Part shown: in pieces, positions 1-9,082 of the stretch | Position numbering within the stretch: position 1 is the first letter of the stretch | Layout of the letters: the number at the start of each line of letters is the position of its first letter | Assembly: GCA_949286115.1 (NCBI GenBank) | Contig: CASEBK010000020.1 | Coordinates: 25,671-89,670, forward strand | DNA length: 64,000 nt | Reading direction: 5' to 3' | From: an uncultured Veillonellaceae bacterium | Lineage (GTDB): Bacteria; Bacillota; Negativicutes; Veillonellales; Dialisteraceae | The notes under the pieces: generated by a model | Database searches by the model: none | The model's input: the letters and a program-made list of their open reading frames with translations, nothing else | Told to the model about the DNA's origin: nothing | Made by a program: the position numbers and the translations under genes

Positions 1-1
1 C

Positions 2-361
2 GACGCGATCTCCCTCATCAATACGCTCATGGGCATCGCCATCGACCTTAGGACCCGCCGGCCTATTCTGGGCAATATCACCGGCGGTCTCTCCGGCCCG
101 GCGGTGAAGCCCGTGGCGCTCCGCATGGTGTGGCAGGTGGCAAAAGCAGTCCATATCCCCGTGTGCGGACTGGGCGGCATCATGACCGGCGAAGACGCGG
201 CGGAATTTATAGTGGCCGGCGCGTCTGCCGTGCAGGTGGGCACCGCTACTCTTTCGAGCCCCGATGCCATCCCGCGCATCGCCTCCGAGCTCGCCGCCTG
301 GGGCGACGCGAACGGCGTAGCGAACGTCTCCGACCTCACGGGCACGCTCGTGACGGACTGA
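2..361 (+). CDS. pyrD: Dihydroorotate dehydrogenase, catalytic subunit (C-terminal part)
   Basis: The 5' end lies outside the window; the visible 119 residues are open from base 2. They match the end of the FMN-binding TIM barrel of class 1B dihydroorotate dehydrogenase. Visible are the NITGGLSGPAVKP segment, the VCGLGGIMTGEDAAEFI phosphate-binding strand-loop, and the following AGASAVQVGTA stretch. The enzyme oxidises dihydroorotate to orotate in pyrimidine synthesis, and class 1B forms normally pair with the PyrK electron-transfer subunit, which would lie upstream. A strong terminator follows directly, so this is the last gene of its operon. Confidence 0.9.
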   Translation, partial: DAISLINTLMGIAIDLRTRRPILGNITGGLSGPAVKPVALRMVWQVAKAVHIPVCGLGGIMTGEDAAEFIVAGASAVQVGTATLSSPDAIPRIASELAAWGDANGVANVSDLTGTLVTD

Positions 362-385
362 TGGCGCACACGGATACATAAAATA

Positions 386-437
386 AAAGGCCGCATCCCC
401 TGAAATGAACTTTCGGGGGATGCGGCCTTTTGTTTTA
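386..437. terminator. Intrinsic terminator after pyrD
   Basis: A 15-16 bp stem (AAAGGCCGCATCCCC paired with its complement) encloses a short loop and is followed by TTTTGTTTTA. The arms are A-rich and T-rich at both ends, so it can stop the + operon and also the convergent gene. Confidence 0.9.
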
Positions 438-464
438 TTCGTGCGCTGCGCGCGGGCGCATAGG

Positions 465-505
465 AAAAGAGCATTCCTCTGTGGGAATGCCCTTTTGTTT
501 TTGCC
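465..505. terminator. Terminator between convergent pyrD and DUF362 gene
   Basis: Stem GCATTCC / GGAATGC at 471-477 and 484-490, with T-runs on both strands. On the - strand it lies just past the stop of the DUF362 gene. Confidence 0.75.
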
Positions 506-506
506 C

Positions 507-1514
507 TTATTCTTCTGCCTGGAAGGGGACCACGTGAGCCACGGCTTCGGCCGGGGTGATGATCTCATCTTTATTGTCGATGTCGATGAGCTCGTATCTG
601 TCATTCCCCATGCGGAGCTCCTTCATGTAGGAGAGCTGACGGAGCCCGTGGCGGGTCTCGATGCGCTCCACCAGGTCGTGGTGGTCGCTCTCTTTGAGCG
701 CATACACCAGGTCGATGGAGGCCTGATCGGCGGCGAGGATGTCCAGCGAGGCGACGATGCCGATGTTCGGCGTGACCACCGGCGCGGCGGCGGTGCCTTC
801 GCAGTCGCAGGACACAGACATATTACGGAGCACGTTCACGAACGAGATGCGGCTTTCAAAATGATCCACCACCGCTTTCGTCGATTCGGTCATGCGCTCC
901 ATAAATTCTTCTGTCTTGATGTCCCACTGATCGTCCGAGCCCGGCGTGGTGTGGATCATGGCCTTGCCGATGCGGCCGTCCGCGCAGCCGATGCCGATGT
1001 TCTTGTCGGAGCCGCCGAAGCCGCCCTGCACGTGCCCTTTGAAATGGGTGAGCACGAAGAGGGAGTCGTAGTCGAGAAGATGGCTCCCTACGGACATCTC
1101 GGTGAACCATTTGCCGCCGGTGACGGGGAGCATCGCTGTGCCTTCTTCATCCATGATGTCCACCGGACAGAAGGTCCAGCCGTTCGTCTGAAGCGTCTGA
1201 CGGTGGAGCTCCGTGGTGTGGCGGCCCCCTTCGTAGTAGGCGTTCGTCTCCACGATGTGCGCGCCGGGAAGATCGCTCTCGATGAGCGCCTTCACCCACG
1301 GGCGGGGGATGATATTCGGTCCGTGAGGCTCGCCGGTGTGGAGCTTGATGGCGATGCGGCCGGTGAGATTTTCACTCACCCGGTGGAAGATCTTCCGCAG
1401 TCCCTCTGCGGAGAGATCGCGCGTGAAATATACGGCGGATTCACGGCCGCTCCGCTCGGCATAGGGGACGTAGCGGTCGCCGCCGGTCCCGGGAATGGGT
1501 CTCTGTTTTTCCAT
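507..1514 (-). CDS. DUF362 domain-containing protein
   Basis: A 335-residue soluble protein resembling the DUF362 family. Conserved stretches include the N-terminal IAIKLHTGEPHGPN strand and the central THFKGHVQGGFGGSDKNIGIGC segment. DUF362 proteins often end in a 2x[4Fe-4S] ferredoxin domain. No such paired CxxCxxCxxxC motif is visible here, so this is a core-only version of unknown biochemical role. I chose the ATG at 1514 because GGGAGG lies 6 bases before it; an in-frame ATG at 1529 overlaps that Shine-Dalgarno. The gene stands alone, convergent with pyrD. Confidence 0.8.
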   Translation of the reverse strand: MEKQRPIPGTGGDRYVPYAERSGRESAVYFTRDLSAEGLRKIFHRVSENLTGRIAIKLHTGEPHGPNIIPRPWVKALIESDLPGAHIVETNAYYEGGRHTTELHRQTLQTNGWTFCPVDIMDEEGTAMLPVTGGKWFTEMSVGSHLLDYDSLFVLTHFKGHVQGGFGGSDKNIGIGCADGRIGKAMIHTTPGSDDQWDIKTEEFMERMTESTKAVVDHFESRISFVNVLRNMSVSCDCEGTAAAPVVTPNIGIVASLDILAADQASIDLVYALKESDHHDLVERIETRHGLRQLSYMKELRMGNDRYELIDIDNKDEIITPAEAVAHVVPFQAEE

Positions 1515-1620
1515 GGTGATTCCTCCCATCTATATGACTTCTTCTTTTGTTATACCATATCGGCGGCGTTTCTCCTATGACGGGGAGAAGGAGCCGCGGC
1601 CGATACCTCAACAGAAAGAG

Positions 1621-1652
1621 AAGCGCGGGCGCCTTTTCCCAGGCGTCCGCTT
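1621..1652 (-). terminator. Terminator of the small exported protein gene
   Basis: On the - strand AAGCGGACGCC pairs with GGCGCCCGCGCTT around a TGGGAAAA loop and is followed by CTCTTTCT. The stem has one bulge and the T-run is weak. Confidence 0.5.
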
Positions 1653-1658
1653 CGTTTC

Positions 1659-1991
1659 TCACTTCTGCTGCGCTTCCTGCTGAGCCGCCCGCTGGTCGGC
1701 GAGCTTGTCCTGCATGTTGGCGGCCCGGTCCCGCACGGCGTCGCTCTGGGCCTGCGTGCGGTTCGACGGGTCGCCCGGGCGGACCTGCTCGCGGTAGCGC
1801 TGCTGCCGCGCTGTGCGGGCCTGCCGACTCTGGTGACGGAGCTGGGTGTCGCGCTGGGCGTTCTGCTGATGGAGCGCGCGGTTCGCCTGAGCAGCGGCGC
1901 GGTTCGTAGCCGGCGCGGCCATGGCGGGCGCTGCGGCCGCGGAGAAGAGCGCCGCGGCGGCGAGAGTGAGGGCGATCAGTTTCCGTTTCAT
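1659..1991 (-). CDS. Small exported Ala/Gln/Arg-rich protein of unknown function
   Basis: A 110-residue protein with a textbook signal peptide: MKRK, a hydrophobic Ala/Leu core, then cleavage expected after PAMA at about residue 25. The mature part is about 85 residues, almost only Ala, Gln, Arg, Asn and Asp, hydrophilic and without Cys. It is probably helical or disordered and periplasmic. AAAGGAGG precedes the ATG. I recognise no family. Similar Gln/Arg-rich small exported proteins can act as periplasmic chaperones or envelope stress proteins, but that is only analogy. Confidence 0.7.
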   Translation of the reverse strand: MKRKLIALTLAAAALFSAAAAPAMAAPATNRAAAQANRALHQQNAQRDTQLRHQSRQARTARQQRYREQVRPGDPSNRTQAQSDAVRDRAANMQDKLADQRAAQQEAQQK

Positions 1992-2035
1992 GGAGACCTC
2001 CTTTATGTATTAAAAATAATTCCTTATCCATCTTT

Positions 2036-2044
2036 ACTATATCA
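2036..2044 (-). promoter_or_regulatory. Extended -10 promoter of the small exported protein
   Basis: On the - strand TGA-TATAGT (TGN extended -10) lies about 45 bases before the start codon. No good -35 is visible, as expected for extended -10 promoters. Confidence 0.4.
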
Positions 2045-2138
2045 CAAAGGACAGGGCGGGACACGGAGCGGGGGCATCTTTTTCCGCGGCCTGGGCCAAA
2101 ATTTTACAGGAAATTTTCTTTACTTTTCTTCTTTATCG

Positions 2139-2154
2139 TGGTAACGTATTACCA
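2139..2154. promoter_or_regulatory. Inverted repeat ahead of the his operon
   Basis: TGGTAA-CGTA-TTACCA, a 16-base inverted repeat 31 bases before hisZ. It overlaps a weak promoter-like pair (TTTACT at 2119, TAACGT at 2142). It may be an operator for the his operon; no T-box or peptide attenuator was found here. Confidence 0.3.
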
Positions 2155-2185
2155 TATACAAAACAGAAAGACATAAGGAGGATAT

Positions 2186-3400
2186 ATGCAGCAGACGCTG
2201 GAAGACTTGCAGATGGTCCACGAAGAGGAGATGGTCAATTATGACCGCATCCAGACGGAGGTCCTCCGGGTGATGCATCGGCACGGATGCCGGATCATCC
2301 AGACGCCCACTTTCGAGGACTATGACACTTACGGACGCTATTTCCCCACGCTGCAGCGGGAGATGGTGAAGACCATCGGCGCGGACGGCTCGGTGCTGGT
2401 CATGAGGCCGGACGTGACGCTGCCTCTGGTGAAGACGGTGGCCCGGGAGTATCCCGACACGAAGCAGCTTTTGAAATTCGGCTACGTGTCCACGGTCTTC
2501 CGCGAATATTACGGACGATCCACCCACGGCCGGTATTTTCTCCAGAGCGGCGTGGAGGTCCTGGGGGACGGCTCGCCGGAGTGCGACGGGGAAGTGATCG
2601 TCACGGCGGCGGAATCGCTGGAGGCGCTCGGCATTTCGTCCATGCGCATCGATCTCGGCACCGTGGCGTACATGGACGCGCTATTTGCCGATCTCCGGCT
2701 CTCACCGAAGGCGCTCACCGCGGTGCGGCAGGAGCTGGAGGAGCGGAATCTGGTGGCCCTTCGCGCGACGGCGGACGAGCTGCCGGTAACGAAGCTCCAG
2801 CGGGATGTCCTCACGGAGCTGCCGCGGCTCTTCGGTGACTATGAAGCGACGATGCTCCGCGCAGAGGAGCTCTCGCTGAATCGCGGCATGGCGGAGGCGC
2901 TCATGCGGACGAAGAAGGTCTACGGATACCTGGAAGACGCGGGCTGCGGCGGCCGGGTGCAGCTGGACTTCGGATTCACGTCGCACATGGGTTACTACAC
3001 AGACACGGTCTTCAAGATCTACGGGGACGGCGCGCTCTATTCCCTCGTGAACGGCGGCCGCTACGACAGCCTCTCCGCGCAGTTTCAGGCAGAGCGTCCG
3101 GCGTGCGGCTTCGGCATGAATCTGAACCTGCTCTACGAGTACATGGCGGACGCGGGGATGCTCGAGGAGGCGCGGCCCTCGGCGGATATGGCGGTGGTCT
3201 ACGACGAGGCGGCGCCCGCGCTCATCCGGGACATCAACCGCTGGCGAAAGGAAGGCTTCGCCGTGCTCGGCGTGAACCGGAAGAACACCATCGCGGAAAA
3301 GGATTTTCGCCTCATCGTCCGCTGGAAGGACGGCGGCTATGAAATGGACGGGCAGCCCGCGTCAAAGGAAAACGTGGACGCCCGATTAAGGAGGCTCTGA
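2186..3400 (+). CDS. hisZ: ATP phosphoribosyltransferase regulatory subunit
   Basis: A 404-residue class II aminoacyl-tRNA synthetase-like protein. It shows the HisRS-like motif with TPTFEDYDTYGRYFP near residue 45 and VMRPDVTLPLVKTVA near residue 75, and GGRYDSL near residue 290. HisZ has lost tRNA charging and serves as the activating and feedback-sensing partner of short-form HisG, which follows after one base. Start fixed by AAGGAGG 6 bases upstream. First gene of a nine-gene histidine operon. Confidence 0.93.
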   Translation: MQQTLEDLQMVHEEEMVNYDRIQTEVLRVMHRHGCRIIQTPTFEDYDTYGRYFPTLQREMVKTIGADGSVLVMRPDVTLPLVKTVAREYPDTKQLLKFGYVSTVFREYYGRSTHGRYFLQSGVEVLGDGSPECDGEVIVTAAESLEALGISSMRIDLGTVAYMDALFADLRLSPKALTAVRQELEERNLVALRATADELPVTKLQRDVLTELPRLFGDYEATMLRAEELSLNRGMAEALMRTKKVYGYLEDAGCGGRVQLDFGFTSHMGYYTDTVFKIYGDGALYSLVNGGRYDSLSAQFQAERPACGFGMNLNLLYEYMADAGMLEEARPSADMAVVYDEAAPALIRDINRWRKEGFAVLGVNRKNTIAEKDFRLIVRWKDGGYEMDGQPASKENVDARLRRL

Positions 3401-3401
3401 T

Positions 3402-4025
3402 ATGCTGCACATCGCACTGGCAAAAGGGCGCATCGCTAAGACGGTCATGCGTCGGCTGAAGGCGGGCGGCTGGGATTTTCCCCTCTACGACGACGACAGC
3501 CGGAAGCTCATCTTCACGGACGCGTCGGGCTGCCTCAAGGTGACGCTCGTGAAGTCGCCCGACGTGGCGGTGTACGTGCGCCGCGGCGCGGCGGATATCG
3601 GCATCGTCGGGAAGGACGTGCTCATCGAGGAAGGAGCGGACGACGTGTACGAGCTCTTGGACCTCGGCATCGGGCGGTGCCGCATGGCCGTCTCGGGCAT
3701 CGCCGGACGGCAGGACGTGATGAAGAAACGCATCCTCACGGTGGCTTCGAAGTATCCCTCCATCGCGCGGCAGTACTTCGCGAGCCGTTTCCAGCCGGTA
3801 GACATCATCAAGCTGAACGGCTCGGTGGAGCTCGCGCCTCTCGTGGGCTTGGCGGACGTGATCGTCGATATCGTCGAGACGGGGACGACCCTCCGGGAAA
3901 ACGGCCTCGAGGCGTACGACGAATTCATGGCGCTCTCGGCGCGGCTCATCTGCAATAAGGTATCGTACAAAATGAAGCAGGCGGAACTTCAGCATTTCAT
4001 CGAGACCTGCGGTTTTTCAGAATAA
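3402..4025 (+). CDS. hisG: ATP phosphoribosyltransferase, short form
   Basis: Catalyses the first committed step of histidine synthesis, ATP + PRPP to phosphoribosyl-ATP. The length of 207 residues is the short form that lacks the C-terminal regulatory ACT-like domain, consistent with the adjacent hisZ. Visible are the N-terminal LHIALAKGRI, the DIGIVGKDVL segment and the PRPP-binding loop DIVETGTTLRENGL around residue 160. Confidence 0.95.
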   Translation: MLHIALAKGRIAKTVMRRLKAGGWDFPLYDDDSRKLIFTDASGCLKVTLVKSPDVAVYVRRGAADIGIVGKDVLIEEGADDVYELLDLGIGRCRMAVSGIAGRQDVMKKRILTVASKYPSIARQYFASRFQPVDIIKLNGSVELAPLVGLADVIVDIVETGTTLRENGLEAYDEFMALSARLICNKVSYKMKQAELQHFIETCGFSE

Positions 4026-4045
4026 AGAGAAAGAAGGAATTTTCC

Positions 4046-5335
4046 ATGGAATGGATACAGGTGCCGAAAGAAGGATTCTCTCTCCGGGAGATCCGGAAAC
4101 TGACGAACCGCGCGGTGAATCTCTCTCTCGATGTGGAAAAAGCGGCGTCAGCGATCCTTGCGGACGTGCGGGACAACGGTGACGAAGCGGTGCGCCGCCT
4201 TACAAAACAGTTCGACGGGGCGGACCTCACGGATTTCCGCGTGACCGAAGGGGAGATCGAAGAAGGGGCCGCTGCAGCCGGGCCGGAGCTCATGGCGGTC
4301 CTCGAAGAGGCGAAGGCGAACATCGAGGCGTATCACCGCGAGCAGGTGCGGAAGAGCTGGCTCAAAGAATTTCGACCGGGCGTGCGTCTGGGCGAACAGT
4401 ACGAGCCCATCCAGCGCGTAGGGGTGTACGTGCCGGGGGGCCGCGCGGCCTATCCCTCCACGGTGCTCATGGACACGGTGCCCGCGGTGGTGGCGGGGTG
4501 CCCGTCCATCGCGATGGCCACGCCTCCCGGCCGGGACGGCAAAGTGAATCCGAATATCCTCGCCGCGGCGAAGGTGGCCGGCGTCAGGGAGATCTACAAA
4601 GTGGGCGGCGCGCAGGCCATCGCCATGCTCGCCTACGGCACAGAGACGGTGGAGCCGGTCTTCAAGATCGCCGGTCCGGGAAACGCTTTCGTCGCCATGG
4701 CGAAGCGCCTCGTTTACGGCACGGTGGGCATCGACATGATCGCAGGGCCGTCAGAGGTGTGCTGTGTCGCCGACGGCAGCGCGAACCAGAAATGGATCGC
4801 TGCAGACCTCCTCTCACAGGCGGAGCATGACCCGCGGGCGGCGGTCTTTCTCATCACCACGGACAAAGCCTTCGGCGAGGCGGTCGTTTCCGAGATGGAG
4901 GCGCAGATGAAGGCGCTTCCTCGGTACGAGATCATCAAAAGCTCCGTCGGGGACTATGCGAAGGCGTTCCTCTGCAGGGACGCGGCACAGTGCTTCGACG
5001 TGGTGAACAAGATCGCTCCGGAGCATCTGGAGATCGAGCTGCCCGAGCCGGAGCAGTACCTGCCGCTCGTGCAGAATGCCGGTGCGATCTTCCTCGGCAA
5101 GTACACCTCCGAGCCTATCGGGGACTACATGGCCGGGCCGAACCACACGCTGCCCACATCGGGCACGGCGGCCTTCTCCTCGCCCCTGGGCGTGCAGGAT
5201 TTCGTGAAGCACAGCAGCGTGGAGATCTACACGAAAGACGCGTTCCGCCAGATCTCAAAAAAGGTGCAGCGCTTCGCTCTCGCGGAAGGGCTCGGCGCGC
5301 ACGCGCACGCCATGGAGGTGCGCGATGAAGACTGA
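4046..5335 (+). CDS. hisD: Histidinol dehydrogenase
   Basis: A 429-residue zinc enzyme that oxidises L-histidinol to L-histidine in two NAD-dependent steps. Recognised by YVPGGRAAYPSTVLM, KVGGAQAIAMLAYGTE, GPGNAFVAMAKRLVYG and GIDMIAGPSEV. The zinc and catalytic segments SQAEHDPRA and IAPEHLEI are intact. It ends 11 bases inside hisC. Confidence 0.97.
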   Translation: MEWIQVPKEGFSLREIRKLTNRAVNLSLDVEKAASAILADVRDNGDEAVRRLTKQFDGADLTDFRVTEGEIEEGAAAAGPELMAVLEEAKANIEAYHREQVRKSWLKEFRPGVRLGEQYEPIQRVGVYVPGGRAAYPSTVLMDTVPAVVAGCPSIAMATPPGRDGKVNPNILAAAKVAGVREIYKVGGAQAIAMLAYGTETVEPVFKIAGPGNAFVAMAKRLVYGTVGIDMIAGPSEVCCVADGSANQKWIAADLLSQAEHDPRAAVFLITTDKAFGEAVVSEMEAQMKALPRYEIIKSSVGDYAKAFLCRDAAQCFDVVNKIAPEHLEIELPEPEQYLPLVQNAGAIFLGKYTSEPIGDYMAGPNHTLPTSGTAAFSSPLGVQDFVKHSSVEIYTKDAFRQISKKVQRFALAEGLGAHAHAMEVRDED

Positions 5336-6404
5336 ATGGCTTCGCCGGGAGGTGCGGCAGTTCGCGCCGTACGTGGTGGCGCCCATCCGCGAATCCCGCG
5401 TGATCAACGCTAACGAAAACTACGCGAACGTCTTCGCCATTCCTTCCATTCGGGAGGAAGTCATGGCGGCGCTCTCCTCGTACCAGCCGCAGATCTACCC
5501 GAAGCCCCTGGCGGACGGTCTGCGGGAGGCGCTCTCTGATTACACCGGGTCCGCTCCGGAAGAGCTCCTCGCAGGAAACGGCGGCGACGAGATGATCTCC
5601 TACACGCTCCATACCTTCCTGAACGAAGGCGACACGGTGCTCCTTCACGCGCCCACTTTCGACATGTACGAAGTAGGGGCGGGCCTTCTCGGCGCGAAGG
5701 TGGAAAAGGTGAGGGACCTTCCCGGCTACCGGCGAGACCGGAAGGGACTGCTGGACGCCATCCGCCGGCTCCAGCCAAAGATGACCTTCCTCTGCAATCC
5801 GAACAATCCCACCGGCGAGCTCCTCTCCGCATCGTTCATCGAGGAGTGCCTTGCGGCGGCGGAGGGCCTTGTCTTCGTGGATGAAGCGTACATGGAGTTC
5901 GCTCAGGAAGAGAGCGTGCTTCCACTCATCCGGAAATATCCGAATCTCATCGTGCTTCGGACGCTCTCGAAAGCGTTCGGCCTTGCGGGGCTCCGGTGCG
6001 GCTACATCGCGGCAGACCGGGCCATCATCGACGAGGTGGCAAAGGTAAAAAATCCCTACAATCTGAATTCGCTCACCCAGGCGCTCGCCGCGGCCGTGCT
6101 CCGCCGCCGGGAGGAGATCTTCCCCATCCGGGACGGCATCGTCGCAGAAAGAGAGCGGCTCTGCGAGGCGATTCAGCACGTGCGGGGCGTTACCGTCTAT
6201 CCGTCGCGGACGAATTTCCTTCTCATCCAGGTGGAGGAAGACCGGGCGGACGAACTGTTTGAAGCGTGGCGGCAGGCGGACATCCTCGTGAAGCGCTACA
6301 AAGACAATCCCCTCCTGCCCGGCGCGTTCCGCATCACCGTCACCACGAGAGACGTGGACGACGCGGTGCTTTCCGTATTGAAAGAGGTGATGCGCCGTGC
6401 GTGA
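5325..6404 (+). CDS. hisC: Histidinol-phosphate aminotransferase
   Basis: A 359-residue PLP-dependent fold-type I aminotransferase that converts imidazole-acetol phosphate to histidinol phosphate. Visible are NENYANVFAIP near the N terminus, the CNPNNPTGELLS segment, FVDEAYMEF, and the PLP-lysine region TLSKAFGLAGLRCGY around residue 215. It overlaps hisD by 11 and hisB by 8 bases. Confidence 0.95.
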   Translation: MKTEWLRREVRQFAPYVVAPIRESRVINANENYANVFAIPSIREEVMAALSSYQPQIYPKPLADGLREALSDYTGSAPEELLAGNGGDEMISYTLHTFLNEGDTVLLHAPTFDMYEVGAGLLGAKVEKVRDLPGYRRDRKGLLDAIRRLQPKMTFLCNPNNPTGELLSASFIEECLAAAEGLVFVDEAYMEFAQEESVLPLIRKYPNLIVLRTLSKAFGLAGLRCGYIAADRAIIDEVAKVKNPYNLNSLTQALAAAVLRRREEIFPIRDGIVAERERLCEAIQHVRGVTVYPSRTNFLLIQVEEDRADELFEAWRQADILVKRYKDNPLLPGAFRITVTTRDVDDAVLSVLKEVMRRA

Positions 6405-6975
6405 ATCGACCATCGTGCGGAAGACCGCAGAGACGGACATCTGCCTGCGCCTTGTGCTGGACGGCGACGGGACTTTCCGCGGCACGAGCGGCATCGGGTT
6501 CTTCGACCACATGCTGACACTGCTGGCGGTGCATGGGGGCTTCACCCTCGAGCTCTCCGCCCAAGGGGATCTCGAAGTGGATGATCACCACACGGTGGAG
6601 GACATCGGCATCGCCCTCGGCGACGCGCTCACAGAAGCGCTGGGAGACAAGCGGGGCATCCGCCGCTACGGGTGTTTCTTCTGTCCCATGGACGATGCTC
6701 TCGCTCGGGTCGTGCTTGACCTCTCGGGACGGCCATACTTCGTGTACGACGTGGCCATCCCCGTGGAGCGCATCGGGACCTTTGAGACGGAGATGACCCG
6801 GGAATTTTTCCTGGCTCTTGCCATGCACGGGAAGATGAATCTCCACATGGCGCTCCTCTACGGCGTGAACGGTCACCACATCGTGGAGTCGCTCTTCAAG
6901 GGGCTGGGCCACGCGCTGGCCGAGGCGGTCTCCGTCAAAGGACAGCAGATCCTTTCTTCCAAGGGGGTGCTCTGA
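6397..6975 (+). CDS. hisB: Imidazoleglycerol-phosphate dehydratase
   Basis: A 192-residue monofunctional IGP dehydratase. The metal-binding His-rich motifs are present: GFFDHMLTLLAVHGGF, DDHHTVEDIGIALG, and later GVNGHHIVESLFKGLGHA. It lacks the N-terminal histidinol-phosphatase domain found in enterobacterial HisB, and no separate phosphatase gene is in this operon, so that activity must be encoded elsewhere. Confidence 0.96.
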   Translation: MRESTIVRKTAETDICLRLVLDGDGTFRGTSGIGFFDHMLTLLAVHGGFTLELSAQGDLEVDDHHTVEDIGIALGDALTEALGDKRGIRRYGCFFCPMDDALARVVLDLSGRPYFVYDVAIPVERIGTFETEMTREFFLALAMHGKMNLHMALLYGVNGHHIVESLFKGLGHALAEAVSVKGQQILSSKGVL

Positions 6976-7598
6976 TGAAAACAGCGATCATTGATTACGA
7001 CGCGGGAAATCTGGCAAACGCGTATCGCGCGGCAAGGCGGGCGGGCCTCGACTGCGAAGTCACGCGGGACCCGGAGGCCATCCGCCGGGCGGGGGCGCTC
7101 ATCCTCCCCGGCGTGGGAGCCATGAAGGACGCCATGGACCATCTGGACGCGTTCGGTCTCACAGATATTCTGAAAGAGGAAGTGAAGAAAGGGAAGAAGC
7201 TCGTGGGCATCTGTCTGGGCATGCAGGCGTTCTTCGAGTACTCCGAAGAAGGCGGCCATGTGGCGGGGCTCTCGCTCATTCCCGGCGCGGTGGTGCGCTT
7301 CCCCGACGGGCCGCTCAAGGTGCCCCACATGGGGTGGAACGAGCTCGTCTTCCCGCAGGAGCACTGGATCCGACAAGGGCTCCCGGAGCGCGCCTTCGTC
7401 TATTTCGTCCATTCGTACTACAAAACGCCCGCGGATTCGCCAGACGTCGTGGCCTATGCGGATTACGGCGTCAAGGTGCCCGCCATCGTGGAGAAAGGAA
7501 ACGTCCTGGGGCTCCAGTTCCACCCGGAGAAATCCGGTCCCGTGGGAGAGATCCTCTGGAAGAACATCGCCGCGTGGCTGGAAGGAGGGCGCCCATGA
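6975..7598 (+). CDS. hisH: Imidazole glycerol phosphate synthase, glutamine amidotransferase subunit
   Basis: A 207-residue class I glutamine amidotransferase that supplies ammonia to HisF. The nucleophile elbow GICLGMQAFFEYSEE carries the catalytic Cys at about residue 78, and the His-Glu pair sits in LGLQFHPEKSG near residue 180. It starts on the last base of the hisB stop (TGATGA), and its own stop overlaps hisA as ATGA. Confidence 0.96.
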   Translation: MKTAIIDYDAGNLANAYRAARRAGLDCEVTRDPEAIRRAGALILPGVGAMKDAMDHLDAFGLTDILKEEVKKGKKLVGICLGMQAFFEYSEEGGHVAGLSLIPGAVVRFPDGPLKVPHMGWNELVFPQEHWIRQGLPERAFVYFVHSYYKTPADSPDVVAYADYGVKVPAIVEKGNVLGLQFHPEKSGPVGEILWKNIAAWLEGGRP

Positions 7599-8314
7599 TC
7601 ATTCTGCCGGCCATCGATATCCAGAACGGACAGTGCGTGCGTCTCCGTCAGGGCGACGCGAAGGAGGCCACCGTCTACGGCAGCTCGCCCGAGGCGATGG
7701 CTGTGAAATGGGAGATGGAGGGAGCGCGGTACCTCCATGTGGTGGATCTGGACGGCGCGTTTCGCGGGAGCGCTGTGAACCGCCGGGCGGTGGAAGCTAT
7801 CTGCCATGCGACGGCGATCCCCGTGGAAGTGGGCGGCGGCATCCGCACGGAGGAGGACGTGGAAGCGTATCTTGCGCTCGGCGCGTCGCGGGTCATCCTC
7901 GGCTCGGCGGCCATCGAAAAAGAAGGCTTCGCCGCGGCCATGGCAAAGAAGTACGGCCCGTCCCGCGTGGCGGTCTCCATCGACGCCCGGGGCGACGTCG
8001 CCGCTTCTCATGGCTGGACGGATGGCTCAGGGAAAAAAGTGATCCCCTTTGCGGAGGAGCTCGTCCGAAGCGGCGTCTCCACTATCATCTATACCGACAT
8101 CTCCCGAGACGGCATGCTCACTGGGCCGAACTTTGCCATGATGGAGCAGCTGAACCGCATCCTCGGCATCTCCCTCATCGCCTCGGGCGGCATGGCGGAG
8201 GCGGGCGACCTCCAGCGCCTTGCCGCGATGGGCGTCTGGGGCGCGATCTGCGGGAAAGCCCTCTACGAAGGGCGGATCACCATGGAAGACATTCGTAAGA
8301 TACAGGAGGCATGA
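7595..8314 (+). CDS. hisA: Phosphoribosylformimino-5-aminoimidazole carboxamide ribotide isomerase
   Basis: A 239-residue half-barrel-duplicated TIM barrel (ProFAR isomerase). Catalytic Asp residues lie in [14 protein letters not shown] (about residue 8) and VSIDARGDV (about 129). The two phosphate-binding Gly loops [12 protein letters not shown] and [12 protein letters not shown] are present. I placed the start at the ATG overlapping the hisH stop, preceded by GGAGGG, instead of upstream alternatives in the same frame. Confidence 0.95.
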   Translation: MIILPAIDIQNGQCVRLRQGDAKEATVYGSSPEAMAVKWEMEGARYLHVVDLDGAFRGSAVNRRAVEAICHATAIPVEVGGGIRTEEDVEAYLALGASRVILGSAAIEKEGFAAAMAKKYGPSRVAVSIDARGDVAASHGWTDGSGKKVIPFAEELVRSGVSTIIYTDISRDGMLTGPNFAMMEQLNRILGISLIASGGMAEAGDLQRLAAMGVWGAICGKALYEGRITMEDIRKIQEA

Positions 8315-9069
8315 TGCTCACCAAACGGATCATTCCCTGCCTGGACGTGGACCACGGCCGGGTCGTGAAGGGAAAACAGTTTCAGGATCTCCGCGATGTG
8401 GACGACCCTGTGAAGCTCGGCCGGTGGTACTCTGACTGCGGCGCCGACGAGCTGGTCTTTTACGATATCACCGCGACGCACGAGCACAGGGCGCTCTTTG
8501 TGGATGTGGTGCGCGCCGTCGCCGACGAGCTCACCATCCCCTTCACCGTGGGGGGCGGCATCCGCACGGCCGACGATTTCCGGGAGATGCTCCTGGCAGG
8601 GGCGGACAAAGTGTCCGTGAACTCCGCGGCTGTGGCGCGGCCCGAGCTCATCAGCGAGAGCGCGGCGCGCTTCGGCAGCCAGTGCGTGGTGCTCTCCATC
8701 GACGCCAAACGGAACGGCCGCGGCGGCTGGGACGTGTACGTCGAAGGGGGTCGGAAGAATACGGGCATCGACGCGGTGGAGTGGGCCCTTCGCGGAGAAG
8801 CGCTCGGCGCGGGGGAGATCTGCATGAACTCCATGGACGCCGACGGCGAGAAGGACGGCTACGACATCGCCCTCAACCGGACGCTTGCCGAGCGGCTCTC
8901 CATTCCCGTCATCGCCTCGGGCGGCGCGGGAAAGAAAGAAGATTTCCTCGAGGTCTTCCGCGCGGGAGCAGACGCTGCGCTCGCGGCGTCGGTCTTCCAT
9001 TTCGGAGAGATCCCTATCGGGGAGCTTAAGCAGTATCTTGCCGCAGGAGACGTGCCCATGCGGCTGTAA
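8311..9069 (+). CDS. hisF: Imidazole glycerol phosphate synthase, cyclase subunit
   Basis: A 252-residue TIM barrel, paralogue of HisA, that uses ammonia from HisH to form IGP and AICAR. Recognised from [41 protein letters not shown] and [13 protein letters not shown]. Two adjacent ATG codons (8311 and 8314) could both serve as start; both overlap or abut the hisA stop behind GGAGG. Confidence 0.96.
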   Translation: MMLTKRIIPCLDVDHGRVVKGKQFQDLRDVDDPVKLGRWYSDCGADELVFYDITATHEHRALFVDVVRAVADELTIPFTVGGGIRTADDFREMLLAGADKVSVNSAAVARPELISESAARFGSQCVVLSIDAKRNGRGGWDVYVEGGRKNTGIDAVEWALRGEALGAGEICMNSMDADGEKDGYDIALNRTLAERLSIPVIASGGAGKKEDFLEVFRAGADAALAASVFHFGEIPIGELKQYLAAGDVPMRL

Positions 9070-9082
9070 CAGGGAGGATCAC

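Noticed and set aside
405..1580. A 391-codon + strand frame opposite the DUF362 gene
   Set aside because: It starts inside the pyrD terminator and has no ribosome site; the - strand frame matches a known family.
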